DNA from: Scytolyngbya sp. HA4215-MV1
GTDB lineage: Bacteria; Cyanobacteriota; Cyanobacteriia; Leptolyngbyales; Leptolyngbyaceae
Length of the DNA stretch: 64,000 nt
Direction: 5' to 3'
Assembly (NCBI GenBank): GCA_019359045.1
Contig: JAHHIA010000002.1
Location: forward strand, 1 to 64,000
Shown: positions 35,873 to 46,106 of the stretch, piece after piece
Numbering within the stretch: position 1 is the first letter of the stretch
Layout: every line of letters begins with the position of its first letter
Notes under the pieces: model-generated
What the model saw: the letters and a program-made list of their open reading frames with translations, nothing else
Databases searched by the model: none
What the model was told of the DNA's origin: nothing
Position numbers and translations under genes: made by a program

Positions 35873-36036
35873 CAGAATACAGGAGTCATCCCGTTTTAGG
35901 CACGAAGAAACGATCTACCGCCAACATAAGAGCGCAACGATCGCCACCCTAAGAGTCAAGTCAGTGCTTTGGGTCATTGGATAACCGAAACCCCCCTCTT
36001 AGATTGCCGATTTAAATTGCCACACTCAAACACTCA

Positions 36037-38331
36037 TCAGGATTGCTTTTGAGCCGCCAGCGTTTTTTGACGATCGAGCTTCAAAATCAGCACACCCAAA
36101 GGTGGCAGGCAAAGATCGATCGAATACGGACGATTGTGGAACGACCAATCTTCAGACCATTTGCCGCCCAAATTCCCCATGTTGCTTCCGCCATACGCGC
36201 GCGCATCGCTATTAAAGAGTTCAGTATAGAAGCCAGGCTCTGGCACACCTACTCGATAGTGGGAATGGGGTTGAGGAGTAAAGTTGCACACTGTCACAAC
36301 AAATTCATCCGAATCCTTAGCACGACGAATGAAGGACACTACACTATGGCGATTGTCACTACAATCAATCCACTCAAAGCCTTCTTGAGCAAAGTCTTGC
36401 GTGTATAGGGCAGCTTCGTGACGATAGATCTGATTCAGCTTAGAAACAAACTGCTTGAGTTGTTGGTGGGGTTCGTATTGCAACAGTTGCCATTCCAGAT
36501 CTGCCCAAACATTCCACTCGCTCCACTGCCCAAACTCCATGCTCATGAACAGCGTTTTCTTGCCAGGGTGAGCAAACATGTAGGTGTAAAGACAACGAAG
36601 GTTGGCAAACTTTTGCCACTCATCGCCAGGCATTTTGCCAATCATGTTGCTCTTGCCATGCACCACTTCATCGTGGGAAAGCGCCAGCATGAAGTTTTCG
36701 CTGTGGTTATACCACATGCTAAAGGTGATGTTGTTTTGGTGAAACTGTCGGAACCAGGGGTCCATGTGGAAGTAGTCCAGCATGTCATGCATCCAGCCCA
36801 TGTTCCACTTCAAGTTGAAGCCCAATCCCCCTACATACGTGGGCCAAGAAACCATGGGCCAAGAGGTGGATTCTTCAGCGATCGACAGCACGCCAGGAAA
36901 ATAGCTAAAGATCACATGGTTGACCTGGCGCAGAAAATCGGCAGCTTCGATATTCTCCCGTCCCCCATATTGGTTGGGTAACCATTCGCCACTCTCACGG
37001 CAATAGTCTAAATAAAGCATCGAAGCCACAGCATCGACCCGAATGCCATCAATGTGGTACTTGTCGAACCAGAAGAGGGCGTTGGCAACCAAAAAGTTGC
37101 GGACTTCGTGACGGGCATAGTTAAACACCAACGTGCCCCACTCTTTGTGCTCACCCTTGCGTGGATCAGCATGTTCATAAAGGTGGGTGCCATCAAAAAA
37201 TGCCAAGCCATGTCCATCTTTCGGGAAGTGCCCTGGCACCCAATCAACCAGTACGCCGATGCCATTTTGATGGCACTGGTCGATGAAGTACATCAAATCT
37301 TGAGGAGTGCCGAAGCGTGAAGTACAGGCAAAATAACCTGTTACCTGGTACCCCCATGAGCCATCGAAGGGATGCTCAGCGATCGGCAACAACTCGATAT
37401 GGGTAAAGCCCAACTCTTTGACATAGGGAATGAGGCGATCGGCAAGTTCGCGATAGGTCAAAAAGCGCGCACCTGGTTTTAGTTCCGAAACCACCACCAC
37501 TGGCTCAGTTTCTCCATTAGGCAGTTGGGCGGGTTGATCCGATCCAGCATGCAACCAGGAACCTAAGTGAACCTCATACACAGAAACTGGATGCGCCAGT
37601 GGATCGGTATGGCGACGCTTTTCCATCCATTCTGTGTCTTGCCAATCGTAAGCTTCCAGATCCGCCACGATCGAGGCTGTTTTCGGTCTTACTTCTTGCT
37701 GAAACCCAAAAGGATCGGACTTCTCATAGATATGTCCAGCCTGATTCTTAATTTCATATTTATAGGACTCGCCCACGACCACCCCAGGAATAAACAATTC
37801 CCAGATGCCATTCCCCCCCAATCGCATCTGGTGCTTACGCCCATCCCAGTAGTTAAAATTACCCAACACGGAAACATTGCGAGCATTGGGAGCCCAAACG
37901 GCAAAATGAACCCCCTTTACCCCCTCAACCTCGGTCAAATGTGCTCCCAACTTCTCGTAGAGACGGTGATGGTTGCCTTCAGCAAATAGATGAACATCAA
38001 AATCGGTCAAGTGAGGAGAACGAAAGGCATAAGGATCATAAATAACTCGTTCATGCTCGCCTTCCTTTACCCGAAGTTGATAGTTGGTGAGTTCTGGTGC
38101 ATCAATCACACATTCAAAAAAGTGGGGATGATGCACCGATTGCATCGGATATTCAGATCGATCCTCCGGACAAATCACCCAAACTGCTTCGGCAGTGGGT
38201 TGATACGCTCTAACGACCCAGACCTCCTTGCCATCCACATGAGTGTGATGAGGTCCCAACACCGCAAAAGGGTCTTGGTGCTGGTTCCAAACAATCCGCT
38301 CAATTTGGTCAGGGGTAATGGTCGAGGACAT
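36037..38331 (-). CDS. glgB: 1,4-alpha-glucan branching enzyme
   Basis: This 764-residue protein is a full-length GH13 branching enzyme that makes the alpha-1,6 branches of glycogen in the cytoplasm. An N-terminal module and CBM48 (about 10-230) precede the catalytic barrel, with nucleophile D433 ([16 protein letters not shown]), acid/base E486 ([12 protein letters not shown]) and D554 ([10 protein letters not shown]), followed by the beta-sandwich C-terminus ([18 protein letters not shown]). The ATG at 38331 gives the normal start [14 protein letters not shown]. It is a single gene with no other glg genes adjacent. Confidence 0.97.
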   Translation of the reverse strand: MSSTITPDQIERIVWNQHQDPFAVLGPHHTHVDGKEVWVVRAYQPTAEAVWVICPEDRSEYPMQSVHHPHFFECVIDAPELTNYQLRVKEGEHERVIYDPYAFRSPHLTDFDVHLFAEGNHHRLYEKLGAHLTEVEGVKGVHFAVWAPNARNVSVLGNFNYWDGRKHQMRLGGNGIWELFIPGVVVGESYKYEIKNQAGHIYEKSDPFGFQQEVRPKTASIVADLEAYDWQDTEWMEKRRHTDPLAHPVSVYEVHLGSWLHAGSDQPAQLPNGETEPVVVVSELKPGARFLTYRELADRLIPYVKELGFTHIELLPIAEHPFDGSWGYQVTGYFACTSRFGTPQDLMYFIDQCHQNGIGVLVDWVPGHFPKDGHGLAFFDGTHLYEHADPRKGEHKEWGTLVFNYARHEVRNFLVANALFWFDKYHIDGIRVDAVASMLYLDYCRESGEWLPNQYGGRENIEAADFLRQVNHVIFSYFPGVLSIAEESTSWPMVSWPTYVGGLGFNLKWNMGWMHDMLDYFHMDPWFRQFHQNNITFSMWYNHSENFMLALSHDEVVHGKSNMIGKMPGDEWQKFANLRCLYTYMFAHPGKKTLFMSMEFGQWSEWNVWADLEWQLLQYEPHQQLKQFVSKLNQIYRHEAALYTQDFAQEGFEWIDCSDNRHSVVSFIRRAKDSDEFVVTVCNFTPQPHSHYRVGVPEPGFYTELFNSDARAYGGSNMGNLGGKWSEDWSFHNRPYSIDLCLPPLGVLILKLDRQKTLAAQKQS

Positions 38332-38628
38332 GAAGCTACCTACCTAAAAAAGAAATCTGAACAGCGATATAACCATCAAACGAGAGAAATGCCGACTCAA
38401 TCAGAGAGTCAGACAAAGTTGAAGTTCTACCCCTTTGCCGTCTAGCTCAGAGGGGACTTAAAGATCTCAAGCACAAACAAATAACCCAAGGACATCGTAA
38501 ACGGGTTTTGTCACAGCAGGAATGCCAATTAAATGCAAAAAAAATCTATGAACTGTAATAAACCGTAGCAAATCCTGGTCAAAGTCTCAAATTATTTGTG
38601 CAAAATGTCGAGCATTGAGCTAAGAATA

Positions 38629-38676
38629 TAGCGGTTTGGGACCGACTTCCGTACTCATTTCGGTAGAACACCGCTA
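38629..38676. other. Nested hairpin, possible structured RNA
   Basis: An outer 7-bp stem TAGCGGT (38629-38635) / ACCGCTA (38670-38676) encloses an inner stem ACCGA (38641-38645) / TCGGT (38660-38664). The perfect outer pairing around a second stem is more than expected by chance in this A+T-rich spacer. It could belong to the ycf65 3' end, the glgB leader or a small RNA. Confidence 0.35.
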
Positions 38677-38686
38677 GACATGCCAA

Positions 38687-38717
38687 AGCGCCCCTGGTTC
38701 AATCACCCAGAGGCGCT
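38687..38717 (-). terminator. Probable terminator of ycf65
   Basis: On the minus strand AGCGCCTCTGG, a short loop and CCAGGGGCGCT pair over 11 positions with one mismatch, followed by TTTGGC. It lies 84 bp beyond the ycf65 stop. The T-run is short, so efficiency is uncertain. Confidence 0.5.
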
Positions 38718-38800
38718 GCGATCGGATCAAAGACCCAAAACACACTGAATCCCAGTGGCGACTTCTTAAAGTTGCCCCCTGGAGCTAGGCAAACTGCTGA

Positions 38801-39112
38801 TTAGGCGCTACCCGTAAAAGTAACCTCTGGAAACTTTGCTTGAGCTTCCGACATCGGACGACGCTTACCCTCTTCTTGCCAGTAGTTAATTACTTCTGTC
38901 GCTTTGTTGAGCAGTTCTACCCGATCGATTTCAGAAATCCAATGCTTTGCTTCCAGTTCGTTTTTCAACTGTTCCCAGGCATCATTGCGAGGCCAGAAAA
39001 AGTAAGATGTCAGGGGACTAGTTCCTTTACCAACCACCTGATCAACCGCCAGCGCTACATTGTCGTCCAGCCAGAGAACTTTCAAAATGAACTTCGACAA
39101 GCCAACCTCCAC
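38801..39112 (-). CDS. ycf65: 30S ribosomal protein PSRP-3 (Ycf65)
   Basis: These 103 residues match the plastid-specific ribosomal protein 3 family found in cyanobacteria and plastids: [40 protein letters not shown], then [20 protein letters not shown] and [20 protein letters not shown]. It binds the small ribosomal subunit, and its presence is a strong cyanobacterial marker. The start MEVGLSKF follows a short spacer and is the only sensible Met. It is transcribed divergently from the HAD hydrolase at 39206. Confidence 0.95.
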   Translation of the reverse strand: MEVGLSKFILKVLWLDDNVALAVDQVVGKGTSPLTSYFFWPRNDAWEQLKNELEAKHWISEIDRVELLNKATEVINYWQEEGKRRPMSEAQAKFPEVTFTGSA

Positions 39113-39205
39113 TTCCCAAGTCTTTCATTCTACCGCACTCCATTCTACTGCAATGGATCAATGAACGGGTAAAAGTGGCAACCGCAAAGGATAAAAAACA
39201 GGAAT

Positions 39206-40021
39206 ATGGGCACGATCGCACTGATCATTTTCGATATTGATGGCGTGATTCGAGATGTGAGTGGGTCCTATCGGCGAGCCGTGGCGGACACCGTAGAGCA
39301 CTATACAGATGGGGGCTATCGTCCCACTGCCACCGAGATTGATGCTTTGAAATCGGAAGGCAAGTGGAATAACGATTGGCAAGCTTCGCAGGAACTGGTC
39401 TACCGTTATTTTGAACAGCAGGGTTGGCATCGGACCCAAACAACTCAAGAGGATCACCCGATTCGATTCACTTATGAAGAATTGGTGGCGTATTTTCAGT
39501 CTTTGTATCGTGGACGCGAAAGAGATCCCCAACAGTGGAGTGGCTATATTTGCCAGGAACCGCTTTTGATAGGAACGACTTACCTGGAGCACTTGAGTCA
39601 GGCTGGCTATGGCTGGGGGTTTTTTAGTGGAGCAACGCGGGGATCAGCTCGCTATGTACTGGAAACCCGCCTGGGTTTGCAGGCACCTGCATTGGTGGCA
39701 ATGGAAGATGCACCCGGTAAGCCTGATCCCACTGGACTTTTGGCGATGGTTGAGCAGTTGGCATCTGGACAGGACGATCGTTTGCCGGTGTTCTATTTAG
39801 GAGATACGGTCGCCGATTTATACACCGTAGAAAATGCCAGAAAGGTGCAGCCCGATCGCCCCTGGATTGGCATTGGCATTTTGCCCCCCCATGTGCAAAC
39901 AACGCCCGAACGTAGCCAAGCTTATTCCAATACCCTGAAACAAGCTGGAGCCGTGGCTATTTACGAGAATGTGGAGCAACTGACACCTTCTGAGATTGCG
40001 CGGCTGTTGGCGAGATCGTAA
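39206..40021 (+). CDS. HAD-superfamily hydrolase (TIGR01548-type)
   Basis: This 271-residue protein has HAD motif I in LIIFDIDGVIRDVSGSYRRA, a helical cap (about 25-115), motif II at GFFSGATRGSARYVL, the Lys region in EDAPGKPDPTGLLAMVEQL and motif III in YLGDTVADLYTVENA. Asp-x-Asp chemistry is intact, so phosphatase or phosphotransferase activity is expected. This subgroup is typical of cyanobacteria and its substrate is unknown. The ATG at 39206 leaves 93 bp to the divergent ycf65 gene. Confidence 0.88.
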   Translation: MGTIALIIFDIDGVIRDVSGSYRRAVADTVEHYTDGGYRPTATEIDALKSEGKWNNDWQASQELVYRYFEQQGWHRTQTTQEDHPIRFTYEELVAYFQSLYRGRERDPQQWSGYICQEPLLIGTTYLEHLSQAGYGWGFFSGATRGSARYVLETRLGLQAPALVAMEDAPGKPDPTGLLAMVEQLASGQDDRLPVFYLGDTVADLYTVENARKVQPDRPWIGIGILPPHVQTTPERSQAYSNTLKQAGAVAIYENVEQLTPSEIARLLARS

Positions 40022-40355
40022 CGTCCCTTCGTGCAGGAGATCGTCGAGCAGTGCCCCCAGACCAAAGCTTCGACCCTGGCATGATTTTCAGACAGATTCA
40101 GTTTAGTTTCATTAAGCTGAGCGGCTTCTTTTTCCAGCGATCGCTGCTGCCATCTTGACAGATTGCTTATAAGATAAAGCATCCTCACGTAGACATTGGG
40201 ATTTTGCAGATTCATCGCGCGATTCGATGGGGAGGGTGGGAAAAGATTGCCGCAATTTTTTCTCATCAAGCCTCTCAATCTCACCCATGATTGAGGACTG
40301 CGATAGAACCCGTTGTGCTTTGAATTGATTGCGTCAAAAGTTTTAAGGAGCTTTT
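40022..40355. other. Intergenic region, possible small minus-strand frame
   Basis: A minus frame (39961-40284, 107 codons) runs through this spacer and into the HAD gene; its product MRLRGLMRKNCGNLFPPSPS... matches no family I recognise. I do not call a gene. No repeats or RNA genes were seen. Confidence 0.4.
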
Positions 40356-40661
40356 ATGCTGAGCAGTGATCCAGTAACCTCCACTCCTGTGCAAATCATT
40401 TTTCATTATATTAATGGGCATTCAGAAGGCTTTATTATCAACGAACCGACCGAAGAACCCCTGACCCGACAAGAAATTCGGCAGGAAATGCGTCGTTTTT
40501 TAAACGACAGTTGGTGGATTATCAAACTTCCCGAAGAGACGGTTTTCATCAATGCCAGCAATGTCCTCAAAATTGAAATGAAACCCCCGCTGGAGTCCCT
40601 CCAGGGAGAGGGCGTACTGTCGAATGCAGAGCGGATTACTGCCCTGAATCGAGTGCGCTAA
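40356..40661 (+). CDS. Conserved hypothetical protein
   Basis: These 101 residues have a beta-rich start (STPVQIIFHYINGHSEGFII), a helical middle (LTRQEIRQEMRRFLNDSWWI) and a strand IKLPEETVFINASNVLKIEM. I believe this is a conserved cyanobacterial family, but no function is known to me. An AAGGAG ribosome site sits six bases before the ATG, which supports expression. No signal peptide or membrane helix. It is followed 59 bp later by the DUF362 gene on the same strand. Confidence 0.75.
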   Translation: MLSSDPVTSTPVQIIFHYINGHSEGFIINEPTEEPLTRQEIRQEMRRFLNDSWWIIKLPEETVFINASNVLKIEMKPPLESLQGEGVLSNAERITALNRVR

Positions 40662-40720
40662 GTGTACGGCTCTAATTTGAATTGGTAGACTAGCCATCAG
40701 CACTTCACGACAGCGACTTC

Positions 40721-41704
40721 ATGAAATCCTCTGCCAGTCAATCCTCGGTCAGTCTCGTCCGTGCCCATTCTTACGATCGCGCTCAGTTACGCACTGCCGT
40801 AGAAACGTTATTGGCACCCTTGGGTGGCATGGCGGCGTTTGTTAAACCGGGCGATCGGGTGTTGCTCAAACCCAATCTGTTAACTGGTGCGCGTCCGACC
40901 AAAGAGTGTGTGACTCGCCCTGAAGTAGTTCACTGCGTTGCCCAGATGGTGCAAGAAGTGGGAGGCAAGCCCTTTTTGGGTGATGGTCCCGCGTTTGGCA
41001 GTGCTGCTGGAGTTGCCAAAGCCAACGGCTACTTGCCTCTAGTTCAGGAATTAAATTTGCCGATCGTCGAGTTTCATGGCAAACGCTACGAAACAGTCAG
41101 TGCATCGTTCAACCATCTCTTACTTTCAAAAGAAGCAATGGATGCCGATGTGGTGATCAACCTTCCCAAGGTCAAATCTCACATGCAACTGACGATGACG
41201 CTGGGAGTTAAAAACCTGTTTGGCTGCGTTCCCGGTAAGATGAAAGCCTGGTGGCACATGGAAGCAGGCAAAGATAGCACCCGTTTTGGCGAAATGTTAG
41301 TAGAAACGGCACGGACTATTGATCCTGACTTGACGATTCTCGATGGCATCATTGGGCATGAGGGGAATGGACCTAGTGGGGGGGAACCTCGCCCATTAGG
41401 GCTGCTGGCTGCTGCCAGGGATGTGTTTGCCCTCGATCGTGCCGTTTTGGAAATACTTCAGGTTGACCCAGCGATCGTGCCTACGGCTGCTGCCTCTCAG
41501 CGCCTGGGGGTATGTCTTGACCTGGCAGCGATCGAGTTCCCGTTGCTTACGCCCTGGGATCTCCAACTAGATGATTGGCGGTTGCCTGATACCCTCATGC
41601 CGATCGATTTTGGTATGCCTCGTGTCCTGCGATCTACCTTCAAGCATCTCTATATTCGATTAATCAAGGAACCCATGGCGGCGTACGGTGGCATCAAAGC
41701 TTAG
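40721..41704 (+). CDS. DUF362 protein
   Basis: This 327-residue protein has the DUF362 pattern: GGMAAFVKPGDRVLLKPNLL near the N-terminus, VVINLPKVKSHMQLTMTLGV and NLFGCVPGKMKAWWHMEAGK in the middle, and LTILDGIIGHEGNGPSGGEP. DUF362 proteins are cytoplasmic and often carry Fe-S ferredoxin segments; this one lacks the 4Fe-4S cysteine clusters. The function is not established, though related genes occur next to redox and cofactor pathways. The start at 40721 is the first Met after the preceding gene. Confidence 0.9.
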   Translation: MKSSASQSSVSLVRAHSYDRAQLRTAVETLLAPLGGMAAFVKPGDRVLLKPNLLTGARPTKECVTRPEVVHCVAQMVQEVGGKPFLGDGPAFGSAAGVAKANGYLPLVQELNLPIVEFHGKRYETVSASFNHLLLSKEAMDADVVINLPKVKSHMQLTMTLGVKNLFGCVPGKMKAWWHMEAGKDSTRFGEMLVETARTIDPDLTILDGIIGHEGNGPSGGEPRPLGLLAAARDVFALDRAVLEILQVDPAIVPTAAASQRLGVCLDLAAIEFPLLTPWDLQLDDWRLPDTLMPIDFGMPRVLRSTFKHLYIRLIKEPMAAYGGIKA

Positions 41705-42036
41705 ACGTGTGTCCAGGGCGATCGAGCATTATTTGGCGAGTTGATTCGCCAAGTAATGCTCATACCGATTTAAATTAGAAGCATTGCACACGCATGCTCC
41801 CCCCAAATTCCTCTTAAAAAGGGAGACTTCAGATGAGGGTTACGTTTCCCCCTTTTTCTAGTGCAGTGGTGCGTTAGGGCGGGGGCTAAGGAGGATCTCA
41901 ATCTGTCGCATTAGCCGATTATTGGGATCATTTAGGAGATTTCTAGGAAAAAATCTACCTAACGATCAACCACCTTACCTAGGGGCATACGGCTGTGCGC
42001 CCCTACCAGGCGGTAAATCTTTTCTCAGAAATTTCC
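41705..42036. other. Intergenic region made largely of dispersed repeats
   Basis: It holds a diverged copy of the CCCCCTTAAAAAGGGGG element (41797-41899) and a GGGGCATACGG...CGCCCC hairpin (about 41980-42005). No gene or RNA was seen. Confidence 0.6.
41797..41899. repeat. Diverged solo copy of the GATCCCCC/CTTAAAAAGG element
   Basis: It begins GCTCCCCCCAAATTCCTCTT then AAAAAGGGAGACTTC, and ends GGGCGGGGGCTAAGGAGGATC. Both ends are C-rich/G-rich inverted partners, as in the copy at 56673-56746 and in the repeats that bracket the DUF559 gene. No coding content lies between the ends. Confidence 0.55.
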
Positions 42037-43275
42037 TTAGTTCCGCACGCCCACCTTGCCTAAAGGCGTCGGACTCAATTGTGGTACCGGAGCACTAACC
42101 GTATTACCTGCTGGATCGGCATGCGGTAACTCTGTTCCAGCACGATTCACCGCCTCCGCGACGGGTGGCAAAATCTGAGCCAGTTGCGCCTGTTGCTGAA
42201 GCTGTTGGGTCGAGGAGACTAGTCCACTCAAGCCATTCACCAAGTTACGCAAATTAGTCCGGAACGTCGGATCGCCAGTCAGTTCATCCAAATCTGCTGT
42301 AATCTTTTGGGCATTTTGAAAAGTGGCACGGGCGGAGTCCAGGGTTTCTTGTAACACCACCAAATTAGTGGGATTGTTGAGTGCAACACTCACATCACGC
42401 AAGTTGGCAGACGCTTGAGCCGCATTCGCAGACAAGGTTTCCAAATTTCGGAGCAATTCTCCTTTCTCAACCCGATCTAACACGGGAGAAAGGCGGCTCA
42501 CACTCGTGCGCAATTGTGCACTCGTCTGATTGAGATTATCCAACGTAGAAACTAGTGATCCCCGGTTTGCAGCCAGTAAACTATTCACTTCATCCGCCGT
42601 CAGGCTAATTTTATTGGCTGCCTGGGTGGCAGCCCTGGCGGTCGCAGAAAAAGTCCCTACATCCTGTTTCACTAGGCGGGTTAAACTGGTGAACTCGCGA
42701 GTCAGTCTCGTAACTTCTTTCGTCGCTTCTGCCGTATTGCCGAGCACCGTCTCTATTTTATTAAAAAACTTGGGATCACTGTAGAGTTCGGCAAAGCGAA
42801 TTGAGTAGCGAATCAGGGCATCTGGGCTAATGCCAATTTCTCCTTTGAGCCGAGACTTGTTGCAAATAATCAGTGCATCGTTGCAGTTTGCGTCTAAAGG
42901 CTTAGCGCTAATTGCTTGGGTTGCCAGGGTTTGGGTCGGCGTGATTTCGATATAGGCTTCGCCAATTAAACCTGCCTGGTTTGCTTCAACGACCACATTT
43001 CTAGGGATGATCAAATCGGGGGGAGAAATTTCGATATTCACTTCAACCCCGTTAGCACCTGGCTCGACCGAAGTAATTCTACCAACGGTGACGCCTCGAT
43101 AGCGAACAGGCGCACCTTCTTGCAGCCCAGCGACATTGGCAAATTCAACAGTCGCCTTAAAGCTTTTAGAGCCAGGGTTAAGCCCCCGGAGCCAGAGAAT
43201 CACTCCGCCAAACATGCAGAGTCCGACCAAGATGAGTAACCCAACAGAGCCTTCCCGAAATGTTCGCGATCTCAT
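42037..43275 (-). CDS. MlaD/MCE-family lipid transport protein
   Basis: This 412-residue protein has one N-terminal membrane anchor (SVGLLILVGLCMFGGVILWL), a single MCE domain (about 36-115: FANVAGLQEGAPVRYRGVTV, GLIGEAYIEITP) and a long helical C-terminal part (about 170-380), ending in a proline-rich tail. MCE proteins form hexameric rings that carry phospholipids between membranes; the cyanobacterial/plastid version works with an Mla-type ABC transporter (TGD2 in chloroplasts). The partner ATPase lies 27 bp upstream on the same strand. No permease (MlaE) gene is adjacent. Confidence 0.9.
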   Translation of the reverse strand: MRSRTFREGSVGLLILVGLCMFGGVILWLRGLNPGSKSFKATVEFANVAGLQEGAPVRYRGVTVGRITSVEPGANGVEVNIEISPPDLIIPRNVVVEANQAGLIGEAYIEITPTQTLATQAISAKPLDANCNDALIICNKSRLKGEIGISPDALIRYSIRFAELYSDPKFFNKIETVLGNTAEATKEVTRLTREFTSLTRLVKQDVGTFSATARAATQAANKISLTADEVNSLLAANRGSLVSTLDNLNQTSAQLRTSVSRLSPVLDRVEKGELLRNLETLSANAAQASANLRDVSVALNNPTNLVVLQETLDSARATFQNAQKITADLDELTGDPTFRTNLRNLVNGLSGLVSSTQQLQQQAQLAQILPPVAEAVNRAGTELPHADPAGNTVSAPVPQLSPTPLGKVGVRN

Positions 43276-43302
43276 AGTGTTTCCTTGAAGCGATAACGCC
43301 GA

Positions 43303-44085
43303 CTAACCAAGTACCTGAATCGGTCCATCTACCTTGCCGCTAAAAAATTGGCGCAGCAGCGGATTGTCATCTGTATCAATTTCGTTGACACTGCCCTCCC
43401 ATTGAACTTTACCCTGGTACAGAAAAATAACCCGATCGGCGGTTCGCCGAATCGTACTGTCTTGGTGGGTCACCATGACATAAGTACCACAACCTGCTTC
43501 GAACCGTTGCAATTGTCGAACCAGATCCTCAATGACTGTGGAGGCGATCGGGTCTAGCCCTGCCGTGGGTTCATCGTAGAGCAAAACTTCGGGAGTATCT
43601 CTTGGGTTTTCTGGGTTCGCCATAATGGCTCGAGCAAAACTGACCCGTTTGCGCATTCCGCCAGAAAGCGCTGCCGGATAGAGATCGCCAATTCCGGGTA
43701 AGCCCACCATTTCTAGCCGATGCTCGACCAATTCTTTGATTTGAGCAGAGGATAGGTGCGATCGCTGATAGAGCAAAAAACCTACATTTTCCTGGACTGT
43801 CAAAGAATCGAACAACGCGGCTTGTTGAAAAACCATACCAATCCCGATCGGGTCTTCTGCATCTTCAATCAGACCCTGCCGTCGATGTCCCTGAATATAA
43901 ATCTCCCCCTGATCAGGCAGGAGCAAACCAGCAATAATCCGCAGGATCGTAGACTTGCCAGTTCCGGAGGGCCCAATAATTGCCAGCGCCTCGCCTCGAT
44001 AAATCGTGAGATCTACCTGGTCAAGAACCTGATTAGAGCCAAATGTCTTGGAAATACCTTTGAGTTCGATTAACGGCTCAGCCAT
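43303..44085 (-). CDS. MlaF-type ABC transporter ATPase
   Basis: This 260-residue ATP-binding subunit has Walker A IIGPSGTGKST (38-46), Q-loop GMVFQQAALFDSLTV, signature LSGGMRKRVSFARA, Walker B VLLYDEPTAGLDP and switch His in MVTHQDSTIRRTADR. The LSGGMRKR form and QQ-ALFDSLTV are typical of Mla/Ttg2A (TGD3) lipid transport ATPases. It is cytoplasmic and drives phospholipid movement with the MlaD-type protein encoded immediately downstream. Its promoter must lie in the 600-bp spacer shared with yvcK. Confidence 0.92.
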   Translation of the reverse strand: MAEPLIELKGISKTFGSNQVLDQVDLTIYRGEALAIIGPSGTGKSTILRIIAGLLLPDQGEIYIQGHRRQGLIEDAEDPIGIGMVFQQAALFDSLTVQENVGFLLYQRSHLSSAQIKELVEHRLEMVGLPGIGDLYPAALSGGMRKRVSFARAIMANPENPRDTPEVLLYDEPTAGLDPIASTVIEDLVRQLQRFEAGCGTYVMVTHQDSTIRRTADRVIFLYQGKVQWEGSVNEIDTDDNPLLRQFFSGKVDGPIQVLG

Positions 44086-44683
44086 CTAGGGTGCAATTAG
44101 TTTGAACCATTGGTTGCCCGTCCCAGGATCGGAAAAGGTACGACCTGGATTCGGAAAAAGTCTGGCTTTTAAGCATTCAGCCTCAAAAGCAAACTTTACG
44201 CATCTTATCGGTAAACCACATCTACTCTATAGCAGTCCTAAATCAGTATGTGAAACAAAAGCGGATTGCAGATTTATCCTTGTAGGGAAGTTTTCTAGTC
44301 AAGACTTTACACCGAAAGATAGGCAAGACGATTCTATCTTTCGTGCAAAATCTAGCATCCGCTGCTGATAGAGCACAACTTTTGTGAAAGCAACGGCTAG
44401 CTCCGTCAAATCCCCCTAAAGACTGAGGCAAGAGTAAAAAGATTTGTCAGCCAATCGGCGATCAAAAAACGGGAACGAAGAATCTTAAGCTATTCTGCTG
44501 CTAGAACTGCAACAGAATTTGTTCGAGAGAATGCCTTAAAAATCAGAAGGTTATTCTGCATGGGAACAAGTGCAGGCTTCTCAGACAGCTTCTAGACAAT
44601 CCAACTCACCATTCACGATCGTTTTCGCATAAGCCCCACCGACTGTATAAAGTTCCTAGCAGTTGTTCTTACCCCTTCAATCA
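44086..44683. other. Divergent mlaF-like / yvcK spacer
   Basis: These 600 bp separate two divergently read genes. Short frames occur but none shows a protein family. No repeat, hairpin with T-run or known RNA was seen; both promoters should lie here. Confidence 0.4.
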
Positions 44684-46099
44684 ATGACAATTGGTCTCCT
44701 CAAACAAGCTCTTCATGCTCTCCGACAAGAAACGCGCAGCCGTTCTAACTTCCGTCTGAGAGCCACTTTGCCCACTCCAACTCGTGAGCGCAAGCTATTT
44801 CGCTGGTTTAAGTGGCTTGCACCTGGATTGTTGGTCAAGCGATGGTTGCTACTAAGTGCGGGCGGAGTCTTGATGGCGGTGTTGGGGTTTGCGATTTGGA
44901 TTAAGTTGACCCCGGTCTATTTTTTAATCCAGTTGACCGTCGATATTTTGGAAAAGATTACGACGATCATTCCAAACTATGTCAGTGGACCGATCGTCTT
45001 TACTTTTGGGCTACTGTTTATTCTTTGGGGGCAGACTCGTACGTTGGGATCAATCACCGAAGTCTTAATGCCAGAGGGCGATGCAGAACTGGTGGATGTT
45101 CTGCTCACACACCGCCGTTTGAATCGGGGGCCCAAAATTGTTGCGATTGGTGGTGGAACAGGGCTATCAACCCTGCTGAGGGGGTTAAAGGAATTTAGTG
45201 CCAATTCGACTGCGATCGTCACCGTCGCAGACGATGGCGGCTCCTCTGGGCGCCTGCGACGCGAAATTGGTGTGCTGCCTCCTGGCGATGTCCGCAACTG
45301 CTTGGCTGCCCTGGCGAATGAAGAAAAACTGATGACCGAACTGTTTCAGTATCGCTTTCGGGCAGGAGATGGATTGACTGGGCACAGTTTTGGCAACCTC
45401 TTTCTTACGGCACTCAGCGAGATTACGGGAGATTTAGAGCAGGCGATCGCCGCCAGTTCACAAGTCCTGGCAGTACGGGGGCGAGTCTTGCCTGCGACCT
45501 TAACGGATGTCCGTCTCTGGGCAGAGCTGGCAGATGGTCGTCAGATTGAGGGTGAGTCCAATATTACCGAAGCCAAGGGACAAATTGTCCGCATTGGTTG
45601 CATCCCACCCGATCCGCCAGCGCTACCCAGAGCCTTGCAAGCCATCCAAGAAGCAGACTATATCGTGATTGGACCTGGTAGTCTCTATACCAGTGTCATC
45701 CCCAATCTACTGGTGCCCGAAATTGCCGAGGCGATCGCTCAGCGCGATGTACCACGCATTTACGTCTGCAATATCATGACCCAACCGGGCGAAACCGATA
45801 ATTACACCGTTGCCGATCACATCCGGGCGATCGATGCTGTCTGCAAAAGACCCCTCTTTGAGGCAGTTCTAGTTCAAAAAAAGGTGCCCTCAGCACGATC
45901 TCTGATCCGCTATGCCCAGGAAGACTCCTATCCAGTTACCCTCGATCGAGACGCTATTATGCGTTTAGGCAGACGCATTGTCTTAGCCAGCGTCATGGAT
46001 GAAGATACCGAAACTGGCTACCTGCGACACAATCCTCAGAAACTCGCCAGGGTCTTATTGCGCTGGTATAGTCGGACACAAGGGTTGGAAAGGATATAG
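44684..46099 (+). CDS. yvcK: YvcK-family protein (gluconeogenesis factor)
   Basis: The product has 471 residues from the ATG at 44684; a TTG at 44663 adds seven. Two membrane helices (about 60-80 and 95-120) precede the YvcK/CofD-like domain: [20 protein letters not shown], then [20 protein letters not shown] and [13 protein letters not shown], with [19 protein letters not shown] near the end. YvcK binds UDP-sugars and is needed for gluconeogenic growth and cell-shape control in other bacteria. The membrane-anchored form is usual in cyanobacteria. tsaE follows after seven bases on the same strand, suggesting cotranscription. Confidence 0.94.
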   Translation: MTIGLLKQALHALRQETRSRSNFRLRATLPTPTRERKLFRWFKWLAPGLLVKRWLLLSAGGVLMAVLGFAIWIKLTPVYFLIQLTVDILEKITTIIPNYVSGPIVFTFGLLFILWGQTRTLGSITEVLMPEGDAELVDVLLTHRRLNRGPKIVAIGGGTGLSTLLRGLKEFSANSTAIVTVADDGGSSGRLRREIGVLPPGDVRNCLAALANEEKLMTELFQYRFRAGDGLTGHSFGNLFLTALSEITGDLEQAIAASSQVLAVRGRVLPATLTDVRLWAELADGRQIEGESNITEAKGQIVRIGCIPPDPPALPRALQAIQEADYIVIGPGSLYTSVIPNLLVPEIAEAIAQRDVPRIYVCNIMTQPGETDNYTVADHIRAIDAVCKRPLFEAVLVQKKVPSARSLIRYAQEDSYPVTLDRDAIMRLGRRIVLASVMDEDTETGYLRHNPQKLARVLLRWYSRTQGLERI

Positions 46100-46106
46100 C
46101 GGAGTC

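Larger units (their letters stand above)
38332..38800. other. ycf65-glgB intergenic region
   Basis: These 470 bp carry no gene. Two structured elements (38629-38676 and 38687-38717) are listed separately. The rest is the A+T-rich upstream region of glgB. Confidence 0.5.

Noticed and set aside
39961-40284. 107-codon minus-strand frame between the HAD and 40356 genes
   Set aside because: It overlaps the HAD gene end, has no family match and no clear ribosome site.
44102-44368. 88-codon plus-strand frame in the mlaF-yvcK spacer
   Set aside because: No recognisable features; probably chance in the divergent promoter region.
45999-46106. N-terminal extension of tsaE inside yvcK
   Set aside because: The extension reads yvcK in another frame; the ATG at 46107 has its own ribosome site and matches TsaE starts.
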